Source: Pseudalgibacter ostreae
GTDB lineage: Bacteria; Bacteroidota; Bacteroidia; Flavobacteriales; Flavobacteriaceae
Direction: 5' to 3'
NCBI RefSeq assembly: GCF_042427585.1
Contig: NZ_JBHMFC010000010.1
Location: 1-64,000, forward strand
Length of the DNA: 64,000 nucleotides
How positions within the stretch are numbered: the stretch's first letter is position 1; each line of letters starts with the position of its first letter. Below, in pieces: positions 1 to 9,220 of the stretch. The notes under the pieces were generated by a model that was not told where the DNA came from, did not search any database, and was given only the letters and a program-made list of their open reading frames with translations. The position numbers and the translations under genes were made by a program.

Positions 1-89
1 GAATTATACTAAACCAATTTTTAGCTATATTTGAAAACAGGATTAAACTATAAATAATTTAACCCTGAAATTTTGAACTTACACAGATT

Positions 90-344
90 TTAGGATAGTG
101 TCTTAACGAGTTCTATATAGGCTCTTTTAGCGTCTTCTTCACTGATGCTTTTTATCTGAAATAGGGCATTAGTTTTGAAAGCATTTATAATAGGCGTTTT
201 ACTACTGGGTCTTCCGTAATTATTGGTTGCTTTTTTATAATACGCATACAGTCTTAATAAAAAGTCTGCTGGGAAAGACTCTTCATATGCGTTGATGCGA
301 TCTACAGCATCTTGAAACTCTTTTTCTAAGGCGTCTTTATTCAT
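90..344 (-). CDS. acyl-CoA-binding protein
   Basis: An 84-residue protein of the ACBP family, which binds long-chain acyl-CoA esters in the cytoplasm and buffers them for lipid synthesis. The ACBP pattern is visible: an N-terminal helix with LEKEF and AVDRI, a central YYKKAT segment, and a C-terminal SEEDAKRAYIELV helix. I chose the ATG at 344 rather than the one at 371 because it starts the family-like MNKDALEKEF and overlaps the end of psd by only 8 nt (ATGAATAA). It is the last gene of a psd-containing lipid operon. Confidence 0.88.
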   Translation of the reverse strand: MNKDALEKEFQDAVDRINAYEESFPADFLLRLYAYYKKATNNYGRPSSKTPIINAFKTNALFQIKSISEEDAKRAYIELVKTLS

Positions 345-993
345 TGATTTCTGCAATAATACTTTCTCCACCGCGTACCTTCTGGTTAAGCTGTACTTTT
401 ATATTTGAATTTAATGGTAAAAATAAATCTACTCGTGATCCAAATTTTATAAATCCAGATTCACCACCTTGTAGAGCAACATCATCAACTTTTGCATAAT
501 TAACAATACGCTTGGCTAAAGCCCCAGCAATTTGCCTGTGCAATACTTTTCCATAGCGTTCATTTTCTACCACTACAGTGGTACGCTCATTTTCTTCACT
601 AGCTTTGGGATGCCATGCCACTAAAAATTTTCCTGGATGATATTTACTAAAAACAACCTTCCCTCCAATAGGGTATCGTGTTACATGTACGTTAACAGGC
701 GACATAAATACGCTTACTTGGATACGTTTATCCTTGAAATATTCATTTTCTTCAACCTCTTCTATTACCACAACTTTGCCATCTACAGGAGAAATCACCT
801 GGAGCTCATTTAGGGCTGTACGTCGTTTAGGGTTTCTAAAAAACTGTAGAATTAGAATTAAGAATAGTAATAGAACCACCATAATTGTAGTTCGAACCCA
901 TTGTACAGCAACAAAGCTGTCTATTAATAAAAAGGCAGCCACCACAATGCCAAATGTTACCAATATAATTTTATGGCCTTCTTTATGAAACAT
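337..993 (-). CDS. psd: phosphatidylserine decarboxylase, short soluble-type proenzyme
   Basis: Converts phosphatidylserine to phosphatidylethanolamine at the inner membrane. It has 218 residues, the short Psd form. Two hydrophobic segments lie in residues 8-50, followed by a SPVDGKV motif (Asp71), an MSPVNVHVTRYP block (His103), a WHPKAS block (His128), and the pyruvoyl cleavage site FGSR with Gly185-Ser186. Self-cleavage before Ser186 would give the beta and pyruvoyl alpha chains. It overlaps cdsA by 11 nt upstream and the ACBP gene by 8 nt downstream, so the three are probably translationally coupled. Confidence 0.95.
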   Translation of the reverse strand: MFHKEGHKIILVTFGIVVAAFLLIDSFVAVQWVRTTIMVVLLLFLILILQFFRNPKRRTALNELQVISPVDGKVVVIEEVEENEYFKDKRIQVSVFMSPVNVHVTRYPIGGKVVFSKYHPGKFLVAWHPKASEENERTTVVVENERYGKVLHRQIAGALAKRIVNYAKVDDVALQGGESGFIKFGSRVDLFLPLNSNIKVQLNQKVRGGESIIAEINE

Positions 994-1804
994 AATGTAT
1001 AATTCTTAAAAATAAATATATAAAAGGTGCAGCAAAAATAATGCTGTCCAATCGATCTAATAAACCTCCATGACCTGGCATAATAATACCACTGTCCTTT
1101 ACATCTGCTTGGCGTTTAAATTTAGACTCTATCAGATCGCCCAAAGTGCCAAATACACTAACAACGATAGCTAAAATAAGCCAACTTGTAAAATTTAAAG
1201 TTTCGGTAAAGGTAGCAATAAAATAACTGGCAATACAGGAAAAGAACAAACCGCCCAAGAAACCTTCAACTGTTTTTTTAGGAGATATTTTTTCAAAAAG
1301 TTTTTGTTTGCCAAGATTTTTTCCAACTAAAAAAGCAAAGGTATCATTAACCCAGACCAAAATAAACGAGCCCAATAAAATATTAGAATTGTACGGTTGT
1401 TGATAATTGGCTATTAAAATTAAAAAGATAAATGCACTCGAAATATAAAAAGTAGTAATGATAAACTGTTTGGAACTAAAAAGAGCAGTTTTTTTTCTTG
1501 AAAACAGGTCTTTTATTAAAAAGAGTTCTACAAATATGGTAATTACTAAAAGGATTTGAATGGCTTCTTGTAAACCTTGATGCTCTTCCATCACAAACTT
1601 CCAATACCCAAAAGCCAAATATAAAACGATGAAAATAACATAAGGAATATAGCTTTTAAGCTGAATAAGCTTAATAAATTCTCCCATGCAAATGAGGCCA
1701 AATACAAAAAACAGAACGATTAAAGCGTGCTCAAACTGAAGTGAAATCAGCAATAGTAGGATATAGACCAATCCAGAACATGAGCGTATCAAGATTTCTT
1801 TCAT
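983..1804 (-). CDS. cdsA: phosphatidate cytidylyltransferase (CDP-diglyceride synthase)
   Basis: Makes CDP-diacylglycerol from phosphatidate and CTP, the precursor of phosphatidylserine and so of the Psd substrate encoded next. The 273-residue protein is a multi-pass membrane protein with about eight hydrophobic segments. It carries the family signature near the C-terminus: KRQADVKDSG, then the MPGHGGLLDRLDS block. Length is normal for the family. The 11-nt overlap with psd supports one operon for phosphatidylethanolamine synthesis. Confidence 0.95.
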   Translation of the reverse strand: MKEILIRSCSGLVYILLLLISLQFEHALIVLFFVFGLICMGEFIKLIQLKSYIPYVIFIVLYLAFGYWKFVMEEHQGLQEAIQILLVITIFVELFLIKDLFSRKKTALFSSKQFIITTFYISSAFIFLILIANYQQPYNSNILLGSFILVWVNDTFAFLVGKNLGKQKLFEKISPKKTVEGFLGGLFFSCIASYFIATFTETLNFTSWLILAIVVSVFGTLGDLIESKFKRQADVKDSGIIMPGHGGLLDRLDSIIFAAPFIYLFLRIIHYVS

Positions 1805-1873
1805 GAGGTAATAAGGCTTTGGTTGTATGAAGTCACAATTATAATGCTGTTATTTTTAAATTTGGATCTGTTT

Positions 1874-2482
1874 TTAATAATCTTCTAATAACAGCAAATA
1901 TAAGTTTTTTGAGCTACTACCGTAACTTAAAAAGTCTTTATCGTCTCCCGATTTAAAATGCTTAATTGTTGTAATATTTGTAGGAATGGTTTTCTTGTTT
2001 TTTGATTTGATAGCTCTTAATCCTTCACCAATATTTTCTACAATCTGGCTTGTGGTAGCGAAAACAATAAAATGATCGGGAAGTTCTAATAATTTTTTTT
2101 CAAGTATTTGATTGGAACAAATTAGCAGAGAGCCATCATTTGCAATTAGGTTTTCACAGGTAGTAAGAATAAATGTAGAGTCTCCTATTTTTTTTGTAAT
2201 ATTTAAATTGGAATCTTTGAATTTGTCTTTTAGGTTGTCATCAAAAACAAGTGTTTGCTTATCGGCCCAGTTGTTCTCATTTATAATATTATGCAAAGAC
2301 TGAAAGGTTTCGTTCAAATCTTCACAATATAAAAATTTTCCTCCGTTGGCTTTAAAGTTAATAGTGAATCTTTCGTCAATAGGCAACTTGACCTCGGGCA
2401 TGTATTTACCTCTATCCTCAGATTTTACTTCTTTTTTTCCTGGTTCTGAAATGGACCCAAATAATTTTCTAAAAAGACTCAT
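1874..2482 (-). CDS. LUD domain protein (LutC/YkgG-like, DUF162)
   Basis: A 202-residue cytoplasmic protein of the LUD family, which includes LutC of lactate utilisation. This copy stands alone without lutA or lutB, so a lactate role is not supported here. The N-terminus (MSLFRKLFGS) is followed by an acidic/basic linker and a C-terminal LUD fold with the LLICSNQILE and DHFIVFATTSQIV strands. It sits between ftsH and cdsA on the same strand, an arrangement I recall from related Flavobacteriaceae. Its biochemical function is unknown. Confidence 0.75.
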   Translation of the reverse strand: MSLFRKLFGSISEPGKKEVKSEDRGKYMPEVKLPIDERFTINFKANGGKFLYCEDLNETFQSLHNIINENNWADKQTLVFDDNLKDKFKDSNLNITKKIGDSTFILTTCENLIANDGSLLICSNQILEKKLLELPDHFIVFATTSQIVENIGEGLRAIKSKNKKTIPTNITTIKHFKSGDDKDFLSYGSSSKNLYLLLLEDY

Positions 2483-2599
2483 TTAATTAATTGCTATTAA
2501 CTCCGTTTATTAGGCAATTATCAAAGATAAAAAATCTTAAATTAACCATGCGATTAATTTAAGATTTTTACTAAAAGCTTAACAAAGTATCAATAGAAT

Positions 2600-4549
2600 C
2601 TATTCTTTTGGTACTTTAATGTCTTCTTGTTCTTCTTTGTCGAAAGCACGCTTACCAAATATTTTTTCTAGATTATCCTTAAAGATAACTTCCTTTTCAA
2701 GTAGTACTGTAGCTAGCTCTGTAAGTTTGTCTTTATTCTCTTCAAGTAACTTAATAGCTCTTTGGTACTGTGTTTCAATAATATGCGATATTTCGTTATC
2801 AATTAACTCTGCGGTTTTTTCGCTATAGGGTTTTGTAAAGCCATATTCGTTTTGTCCTGAAGAATCATAATAGGTAAGATTTCCAACTTTATCACTTAGC
2901 CCATATATCGTAACCATTGCTCTTGCCTGTTTCGTGACTTTCTCTAAATCACTAAGGGCCCCTGTAGAAATTTTATTGAAAATTACTTTTTCTGCAGCAC
3001 GGCCGCCCAATGCAGCACACATTTCATCAAGCATTTGCTCTGGATGCACAATAAGACGTTCTTCTGGTAGATACCAAGCAGCGCCAAGAGAACGACCTCT
3101 AGGTACAATAGTGACTTTTACCAAAGGTGCTGCGTGTTCCAATACCCAGCTTATAGTGGCGTGGCCAGCTTCGTGGAAAGCCACTGCTTTTTTCTCGTTA
3201 GGAGTAATAATTTTATTTTTCTTTTCTAAACCACCAATAATTCTATCTACTGCATCAAGAAAATCTTGTCTGTCGACCTCTTTTTTACCATTTCTGGCAG
3301 CAATTAATGCTGCTTCATTACAAACATTCGCTATATCTGCACCAGAGAAACCTGGTGTTTGTTTAGAAAGAAAATCAAGATCTAAGTCCTTTGCTTTTTT
3401 TAGTGGTCTTAAATGAACCTCAAAAATCTCTTTACGCTCCCGAATATCTGGTAAATCTACATAAATCTGTCTATCAAAACGTCCCGCTCGCATTAAAGCT
3501 TTATCTAAGATATCGGCTCTATTAGTGGCTGCTAATACGATAACGTTGGCGTTTGTGCCAAATCCATCCATTTCTGTTAACAACTGGTTAAGCGTGTTTT
3601 CACGTTCGTCGTTGCTTCCAGACATGGCGTTTTTACCTCTGGCACGGCCAATAGCGTCAATTTCATCTATAAATATGATGGATGGTGATTTTTCTTTAGC
3701 TTGTTTAAATAAGTCACGTACTCTTGAAGCTCCAACACCTACAAACATCTCTACGAAATCTGAACCTGATAAAGAGAAGAAAGGCACTTTAGCTTCGCCA
3801 GCGACTGCTCTTGCCAATAGTGTTTTTCCTGTTCCAGGAGGGCCAACCAGTAAGGCTCCCTTTGGTATTTTTCCACCTAGAGACGTGTATTTTTCAGGAT
3901 ATTTAAGAAAATCTACAATTTCTTGCACTTCTTCTTTAGCGCCTTCAAGACCAGCAACATCTTTAAAAGATGTTTTAACATCAGTGTTTTGATCAAAAAG
4001 TTTTGCTTTAGATTTTCCAATATTAAATATTTGACCACCGGCACCGCCACCAGCACCACCAGACATACGTCTCATGATAAAAATCCAGACCCCTATCAAT
4101 AATATAAAAGGTAATATACCTAGTAAGAAGTCTCCTAAATGGTTTTCTTCGGTAGTATAAATAGGCTCTAATACAAGGTTTTCTTCTTTGATAGTTTGAT
4201 CTAATTGATTTTCAAAATTTTGTAAATCTCCAAATTCAAACTTATAATTAGGTAACTTGGTAGAAGAGGGGATAAAAGTAGAAGGCTTCGATTTTTTATG
4301 AACCTCCTTTTCCATAGCTTCTCGGGTAAGATATACCTTTGCTACACGCTTATTTACAATTTCAACTTTTTCTACATCACCATCTTTTACAAATTGAAAA
4401 AATTGTGTAGGATTGGTAAGATTGTCTTCTTCGTATCCACTATTGCCAAAAACGGACATTGCGATTAAAAGCGCTATTATAATTCCGTAAATCCAATAAG
4501 GACTAAATTTTGGTTTGTTCTCTTTTATGTTTTTTTTATCTTTTGCCAT
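2600..4549 (-). CDS. ftsH: ATP-dependent zinc metalloprotease FtsH
   Basis: Membrane-bound AAA+ protease that degrades misfolded membrane proteins and short-lived regulators. The 649-residue protein has transmembrane segments at about 18-35 and 140-160 flanking a periplasmic domain, and a glycine-rich linker (163-172). The AAA module has Walker A GPPGTGKT (236-243), Walker B IIFIDE (291-296) and the ALMRAGRFDR arginine-finger region. The peptidase zinc motif is HEAGH (459-463). The C-terminus is rich in charged residues. It starts 9 nt after rsfS, so the two are co-transcribed. Confidence 0.98.
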   Translation of the reverse strand: MAKDKKNIKENKPKFSPYWIYGIIIALLIAMSVFGNSGYEEDNLTNPTQFFQFVKDGDVEKVEIVNKRVAKVYLTREAMEKEVHKKSKPSTFIPSSTKLPNYKFEFGDLQNFENQLDQTIKEENLVLEPIYTTEENHLGDFLLGILPFILLIGVWIFIMRRMSGGAGGGAGGQIFNIGKSKAKLFDQNTDVKTSFKDVAGLEGAKEEVQEIVDFLKYPEKYTSLGGKIPKGALLVGPPGTGKTLLARAVAGEAKVPFFSLSGSDFVEMFVGVGASRVRDLFKQAKEKSPSIIFIDEIDAIGRARGKNAMSGSNDERENTLNQLLTEMDGFGTNANVIVLAATNRADILDKALMRAGRFDRQIYVDLPDIRERKEIFEVHLRPLKKAKDLDLDFLSKQTPGFSGADIANVCNEAALIAARNGKKEVDRQDFLDAVDRIIGGLEKKNKIITPNEKKAVAFHEAGHATISWVLEHAAPLVKVTIVPRGRSLGAAWYLPEERLIVHPEQMLDEMCAALGGRAAEKVIFNKISTGALSDLEKVTKQARAMVTIYGLSDKVGNLTYYDSSGQNEYGFTKPYSEKTAELIDNEISHIIETQYQRAIKLLEENKDKLTELATVLLEKEVIFKDNLEKIFGKRAFDKEEQEDIKVPKE

Positions 4550-4558
4550 GCTTATTTT

Positions 4559-4930
4559 TTAGTAGCTTGTTTCAATTGTAGTTGTTTTCGCATCGCCCCA
4601 AAGGCCTTCAATATCATAATAGTCTCTAATATGCTTTTGAAATACGTGAACCACTACGTTTACATAATCAACCAAAACCCATTCTGCATTGTCTTCGCCT
4701 TCAACATGCCAAGGGTGGTCTTTAAGCTCTTTGCTGACTTTTTTTTGTATTGAACTAACAATAGCGTTTACTTGTGTGTTGGAAGATCCTTCACAAATTA
4801 TGAAGTAATCACAAACCGTGTTTTCAATAGTTCGTAAATCTAGGATGTTTATCTTTTTACCTTTAACATCTTCTATACCACTTAAAATTGATGTTATTAA
4901 TTGGTCTGCGTTTATATTTTCTTTCGCCAT
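4559..4930 (-). CDS. rsfS: ribosomal silencing factor RsfS
   Basis: A 123-residue member of the RsfS/Iojap family, which binds ribosomal protein L14 and blocks subunit joining when nutrients are scarce. Visible family blocks are DYFIICEGSSNTQVNAI, WHVEGEDNAEWVLVDYVNVVVHVF and the conserved YDIEGLWGDA near the end. It is the first gene of the ftsH transcription unit and is divergent from birA. A TAACTTTG -7 box lies 19 nt before the start codon. Confidence 0.96.
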   Translation of the reverse strand: MAKENINADQLITSILSGIEDVKGKKINILDLRTIENTVCDYFIICEGSSNTQVNAIVSSIQKKVSKELKDHPWHVEGEDNAEWVLVDYVNVVVHVFQKHIRDYYDIEGLWGDAKTTTIETSY

Positions 4931-4949
4931 TAATTTGATTTAATTTGTG

Positions 4950-4957
4950 CAAAGTTA
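4950..4957 (-). promoter_or_regulatory. -7 promoter box for rsfS-ftsH
   Basis: On the minus strand this reads TAACTTTG, a match to the Bacteroidota TAnnTTTG -7 element, and ends 19 nt upstream of the rsfS ATG. No clear TTG is seen at the expected -33 distance, so the call rests on the -7 box alone. Confidence 0.55.
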
Positions 4958-5024
4958 TTATTTTTTTAGTTCTTTATAGTTTAAAAAAATCATAAGATTT
5001 TACACTAAAAAAAACAACTTGAAT

Positions 5025-5756
5025 ATGCGTATAATCAAACTTAGTGCCATCGATTCTACTAATAGCTATTTAAGACGGCTAGGCAGTGAATTTGTTCTGG
5101 ACGATTATACTATAGTGAGTGCAGAAAAGCAAACGGAAGGTCGTGGTCAAATGGGGGCCGTTTGGGATGCTGAAGGCTCTAAAAACCTTACCTTTAGTGT
5201 CTTTAAAGATATGTCGATGTTAGAATTAGACTATCCTTTCTTGATTAGTATAGTGGCTTCCTTATCGGTTTTTAAAGCTTTAGAAGATTTAAATATTCCG
5301 AAATTAAGCGTTAAATGGCCTAACGACATTTTGTCAGCTAACAAAAAAATATGTGGAATATTGATAGAAAGTGTCATAAAACGAAATCGTTTAAAGTCTT
5401 CGATAGTTGGTATTGGTTTGAATGTTAACCAAACCGTTTTTAATAATTTCACTCATGCATCATCTTTAACGCTTATCACGGGACAAGTTTTTGATTTAGA
5501 GATTCTTTTGTTGGCTGTGATTGAAAAATTAAAAGCATATTTTTGTGTTCTAGAAAATGGTGAGCATGCGATTTTGACGGCAGAATATGAGAAATACTTG
5601 TTTAGAAAAGACAAGCCCTCAAGTTTTAAGGATGCTAAGGGGCAAATTTTTACAGGTATTATAAAACGCGTATCACCATCGGGCCATCTCCAGGTTTTAG
5701 TGGAAAATCGGCGTATCAAGGAATTTGATATTAAGGAAATTACACTGCTTTATTAA
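5025..5756 (+). CDS. birA: biotin--[acetyl-CoA-carboxylase] ligase
   Basis: Attaches biotin to the carboxyl-carrier subunit of acetyl-CoA carboxylase via biotinyl-AMP. The family motifs are visible: IDSTNSYL near the start, the adenylate-binding EGRGQMGAVW, KWPNDI, and the ILIES and GIGLNVN blocks. The protein has 243 residues and no N-terminal helix-turn-helix, so it is a ligase only and not a repressor. The ATG at 5025 is preferred over a TTG two codons upstream. It is divergent from rsfS and its stop overlaps the stop of the convergent SRPBCC gene. Confidence 0.93.
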   Translation: MRIIKLSAIDSTNSYLRRLGSEFVLDDYTIVSAEKQTEGRGQMGAVWDAEGSKNLTFSVFKDMSMLELDYPFLISIVASLSVFKALEDLNIPKLSVKWPNDILSANKKICGILIESVIKRNRLKSSIVGIGLNVNQTVFNNFTHASSLTLITGQVFDLEILLLAVIEKLKAYFCVLENGEHAILTAEYEKYLFRKDKPSSFKDAKGQIFTGIIKRVSPSGHLQVLVENRRIKEFDIKEITLLY

Positions 5757-6154
5757 ACAGCTTTAGGGATATTGGTAGCCAAAGTTTCTATTAATTTTGA
5801 GATGGGGCCTTTTATCATCATGGCCATCATGCTATTAATATTGCCGCTAAAGGCTAATTGGACTTCGCTTGATTCTGGTCCTGTTTCTTGAATATGACTT
5901 GTGAGAGAAAAATCTATTTTCCCGCCAGCAGCTCCTAATATGATTTTGTTAGGAGGCACAGTTTCTTTTTTTTCAAGAACGATTTCTGGCATACCCTTAA
6001 GAGCAAATAGAAACTTATCTTTTTCTAAAAGTTCAAATTTACTAATGTTTTCAGGCATTAGCGATTCAAAGTTTTTTACATCCGATAAAAATTCAAAAAC
6101 GTCTTGAGGCGATTTTGGTACACTTACCTTAGGGGATTCTAAATTCATCATCAC
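5753..6154 (-). CDS. SRPBCC family protein (START-like fold)
   Basis: A 133-residue protein of the SRPBCC/polyketide-cyclase-like superfamily. The start is typical: VSVPKSPQDVFEFLSDVKNFESLMP. The C-terminal helix (MMAMMIKGPISKLIETLATNI) would close a hydrophobic ligand pocket. The ligand is unknown. Three ATG codons are stacked at the start (6154, 6151, 6148) and any of them could be used. It lies between birA and pyrE, convergent with birA, with the stop codons interlocked. Confidence 0.8.
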   Translation of the reverse strand: MMMNLESPKVSVPKSPQDVFEFLSDVKNFESLMPENISKFELLEKDKFLFALKGMPEIVLEKKETVPPNKIILGAAGGKIDFSLTSHIQETGPESSEVQLAFSGNINSMMAMMIKGPISKLIETLATNIPKAV

Positions 6155-6232
6155 TGTTTTTTTTTGTTAAGCGGCCCTACTTGTTTTTTAAATTTAAAAA
6201 TGAAACAAGTAGGGCAACATACTATAATTTAA

Positions 6233-6877
6233 TTAAAGCGCAGACCATTCACTAGGATTGGTGTTCCATTCGCTTAATGTCTTTAGTTCTTTTTCAGAAA
6301 TGTATTTTGTTTCCAAAGCTTGTTCTAGTAAACTGTCATAATTGCCCAAGGTTTGTAAAAACACATTTTCTTTTTCGAAATTTTTAGCAGCAATATCAAA
6401 ACCATAAGTAAAAATAGCAATCATGCCTTTTACGTTTAGATTAGCTTCTCTTAAGGCACGTACAGCGTTCAGGCTGCTTTTTCCTGTACTAATTAGGTCT
6501 TCTACCACAACTACATTTTGTCCGTCTTGAACAAAGCCTTCAATTTGGTTTTGTCTTCCATGCCCTTTTGGCTCAGGTCTTACATATATAAAAGGTAGGC
6601 CCATATATTCGGCAACTAAGATGCCAATACCAATAGCTCCTGTGGCCACTCCAGCGATTACATCGGGTTTGCCGTATTCTTTTTCAATTTGTTTGGCCAT
6701 CGTTTCCCGAATGTAATTTCGTATCATAGGAAAGGATAGGGTAATTCTATTGTCACAATAAATAGGCGACTTCCAGCCAGAGGCCCAAGTAAAAGGTTCT
6801 TGAGGACTTAGTTTTATAGCGTTAATTTGCAATAAAACCTCGGCGGTCTTTTTAGCAGTATCTTTATTAAAAATCAT
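6233..6877 (-). CDS. pyrE: orotate phosphoribosyltransferase
   Basis: Converts orotate and PRPP to OMP in pyrimidine synthesis. The 214-residue protein shows the PRPP-binding loop VVVVEDLISTGKSS and the upstream GVATGAIGIG and YVRPEPKGHGRQN blocks, all typical of PyrE. A TAATTTTG promoter box ends only 4 nt before the ATG, so the transcript should be leaderless or nearly so. It is followed by the SRPBCC gene on the same strand after 78 nt. Confidence 0.97.
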   Translation of the reverse strand: MIFNKDTAKKTAEVLLQINAIKLSPQEPFTWASGWKSPIYCDNRITLSFPMIRNYIRETMAKQIEKEYGKPDVIAGVATGAIGIGILVAEYMGLPFIYVRPEPKGHGRQNQIEGFVQDGQNVVVVEDLISTGKSSLNAVRALREANLNVKGMIAIFTYGFDIAAKNFEKENVFLQTLGNYDSLLEQALETKYISEKELKTLSEWNTNPSEWSAL

Positions 6878-6881
6878 AAGG

Positions 6882-6889
6882 CAAAATTA
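6882..6889 (-). promoter_or_regulatory. -7 promoter box of pyrE, very close to the start codon
   Basis: The minus strand reads TAATTTTG (TAnnTTTG consensus) and only 4 nt separate it from the pyrE ATG. Transcription normally starts several bases after this box, which would place the 5' end of the mRNA at or next to the ATG. Confidence 0.55.
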
Positions 6890-6953
6890 AACATTAATTT
6901 AGTTTTTTTGAGTTCTTTTTATAATATGAATTGAAATAATTTTTTAACAATGC

Positions 6954-6982
6954 TTGGTTTCTCTCTAAAAATGATATTTTTA
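6954..6982 (+). promoter_or_regulatory. probable promoter of the Nudix gene
   Basis: TTG at 6954-6956, an 18-nt spacer and TATTTTTA at 6975-6982, which differs from TAnnTTTG in the last base only. The Nudix ATG follows 24 nt later. The spacing is right, but the box is imperfect. Confidence 0.4.
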
Positions 6983-7006
6983 CCAAACTAAAATGTTGTA
7001 ATATAT

Positions 7007-7588
7007 ATGTATAAAGTTTTTGTAAACGACAAACCTATCGTTTTAACAACTGAAGTTGAGGAAGAAACTTATTTTAAGAATTATGATCTTAAGAAAGTAG
7101 ATTTAGGCAAAGTCATTAGAAAACTTAATAACACGAAGCTTAAAGAAGCCCGGCTCATTCATCATAAAAAAGAAAAACTAATAAAAAAGTTTTTAAAAAA
7201 GCTTCCAAACGTTGTTGCTGGAGGAGGTAAGGTGTATAATGATGAGGGCGATATTTTATTTATCTACAGAAATGATAAATGGGATCTGCCCAAAGGAAAA
7301 ACGGAGGGTATTGAATCTATAGAAAAAACGGCTATTCGAGAGGTTATGGAAGAGACTGGGGTAGCGGGCTTGGAAATAACCAAACCCTTAAATACTACTT
7401 ACCATATTTTTAAACGTAACGGTCGCTATAAAATAAAGGTGACCTATTGGTTTGAGATGAAAACTTCTTTTAAAGGGGTGCTTTACCCTCAAGAAGAGGA
7501 AGGGATTACCGAGGTGGCGTGGCTTAATAAAAAGAAAGCTAAAAAAGCCCTTAAAAATTCTTATGCCAACATAAAAGAGTTGATGTGA
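7007..7588 (+). CDS. Nudix hydrolase
   Basis: A 193-residue protein with a complete Nudix box: G97, E103, then REVMEETG (111-118), the Mg-binding helix that hydrolyses nucleoside diphosphates linked to another group. The first 70 residues form a charged extension with no recognised domain, typical of the flavobacterial version. The substrate cannot be told from sequence. It is divergent from pyrE, with 129 bp between the two starts. Confidence 0.92.
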   Translation: MYKVFVNDKPIVLTTEVEEETYFKNYDLKKVDLGKVIRKLNNTKLKEARLIHHKKEKLIKKFLKKLPNVVAGGGKVYNDEGDILFIYRNDKWDLPKGKTEGIESIEKTAIREVMEETGVAGLEITKPLNTTYHIFKRNGRYKIKVTYWFEMKTSFKGVLYPQEEEGITEVAWLNKKKAKKALKNSYANIKELM

Positions 7589-7748
7589 GGATGTTTTTAA
7601 AGTACTTGTCTTTGTTTTTTTTACATATAAGAGTTCCGTTTACTGCTTTAAATGCATTTATTTACAAACGGTAAGGCATTAAAGTTCCATCCGTTTTTTA
7701 TTCTCGTTATTTTATAAAATGCAACTTTAATAATACGCTACAAATGAT

Positions 7749-7756
7749 TAACTTTG
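7749..7756 (+). promoter_or_regulatory. -7 promoter box of ffh
   Basis: TAACTTTG matches TAnnTTTG and ends 24 nt before the ffh ATG. The upstream -33 region is AT-rich (TTT near 7725) without a clear TTG. Confidence 0.5.
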
Positions 7757-7780
7757 TATTCTCAAAATTAAAAACGAATT

Positions 7781-9109
7781 ATGTTTAATAATTTAAGCGA
7801 TAAATTAGATAAAGCGTTACATGTTCTTAAAGGTCATGGAAGCATCACAGAAGTAAACGTAGCAGAGACTTTAAAGGAAGTGCGCCGTGCTTTATTGGAT
7901 GCCGATGTTAACTTTAAAATAGCAAAGGAGTTTACCAATAAGGTCAAGGAAAAAGCACTAGGTCAAAATGTTTTGACAACACTGCAGCCCGGACAATTAA
8001 TGGTTAAGATTGTTAAGGACGAGCTAACAGAATTGATGGGGGGCGATGCCGAAGGTATCAATTTGTCTGGAACCCCTAGTGTTATTTTAATGTCTGGTTT
8101 ACAAGGGTCTGGTAAAACGACTTTTTCTGGAAAACTCGCTAATTTTCTAAAAAATAAAAAATCCAAGAAACCACTTTTGGTAGCTTGTGATGTGTATCGT
8201 CCTGCAGCAATTGATCAACTACATGTGGTTGGGGATCAAATAGGTGTTGAAGTTTTTAGTGATAAGGGGAATAATGACCCGGTAGCTATTTCTAAAGCAG
8301 CAATAGCCCATGCGAAAGCGAATGGGTTTAATGTGGTTATTATTGATACCGCGGGGCGTTTAGCTGTGGATCAAGCGATGATGACAGAGATATCAAACAT
8401 CCATACAGCAATCCAACCGCAGGAAACTTTATTTGTGGTAGATGCTATGACCGGACAAGATGCCGTGAATACAGCAAAAGCCTTTAATGATATTTTAAAT
8501 TTTGACGGGGTTATCCTTACTAAATTAGATGGGGATACTCGTGGTGGTGCAGCCATTTCTATTAAATCTGTGGTTAATAAGCCTATTAAATTTATAGGTA
8601 CAGGTGAGAAAATGGAGGCGATTGATGTGTTTTACCCATCACGTATGGCAGACCGTATTCTTGGAATGGGCGACGTGGTGTCTTTGGTTGAACGAGCACA
8701 AGAGCAGTTTGATGAGGAAGAGGCGCGTAACCTTCAAAAGAAAATCGCCAAAAATCAATTTGGTTTTGACGATTTCTTGAAACAAATCCAGCAAATTAAA
8801 AAAATGGGAAACATGAAAGACCTTATGGGTATGATTCCTGGTGCTGGAAAAATGATGAAAGATATTGATATTGATGATGATGCTTTTAAAGGCATAGAAG
8901 CAATTATCCATTCTATGACGCCACAAGAAAGAGCTAATCCAGCGGTGATAAACGGTAGTAGAAAAAAACGTATAGGAAAGGGTTCGGGTACTTCAGTGCA
9001 AGAAGTAAATCAATTGCTTAAACAATTCAACCAGATGAGTAAGATGATGAAGATGATGCAAGGTGGTGGCGGTAAAAAAATGATGCAGATGATGCAAAAT
9101 ATGCGTTAG
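7781..9109 (+). CDS. ffh: signal recognition particle protein Ffh
   Basis: SRP54-type GTPase that delivers nascent membrane and secretory proteins to FtsY. The 442-residue protein has the N domain, the G domain with GLQGSGKTTFSGKLA (P-loop), DTAGR, TKLDGDTRGGAA and GTGEK motifs, and the methionine-rich M domain ending in MMKMMQ and MMQMMQ repeats, which bind the signal sequence and 4.5S RNA. The 4.5S RNA gene is not seen in this window. folD follows 111 nt downstream on the same strand. Confidence 0.98.
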   Translation: MFNNLSDKLDKALHVLKGHGSITEVNVAETLKEVRRALLDADVNFKIAKEFTNKVKEKALGQNVLTTLQPGQLMVKIVKDELTELMGGDAEGINLSGTPSVILMSGLQGSGKTTFSGKLANFLKNKKSKKPLLVACDVYRPAAIDQLHVVGDQIGVEVFSDKGNNDPVAISKAAIAHAKANGFNVVIIDTAGRLAVDQAMMTEISNIHTAIQPQETLFVVDAMTGQDAVNTAKAFNDILNFDGVILTKLDGDTRGGAAISIKSVVNKPIKFIGTGEKMEAIDVFYPSRMADRILGMGDVVSLVERAQEQFDEEEARNLQKKIAKNQFGFDDFLKQIQQIKKMGNMKDLMGMIPGAGKMMKDIDIDDDAFKGIEAIIHSMTPQERANPAVINGSRKKRIGKGSGTSVQEVNQLLKQFNQMSKMMKMMQGGGGKKMMQMMQNMR

Positions 9110-9220
9110 CATTTTAGACTTTTAAAGTTTGAAATAAACAATAAAAAAAGACTGATAAAAAAAGAAACTTAGCGATTTTACGAGAAACAATCGTGCATTC
9201 GTGGCGAGAATTTAATTAAT

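Noticed and set aside
2934..3992. Long open frames on the strand opposite ftsH (2934-3416, 3525-3992).
   Set aside because: They mirror the strongly conserved ftsH codons, have no family resemblance and no promoter.
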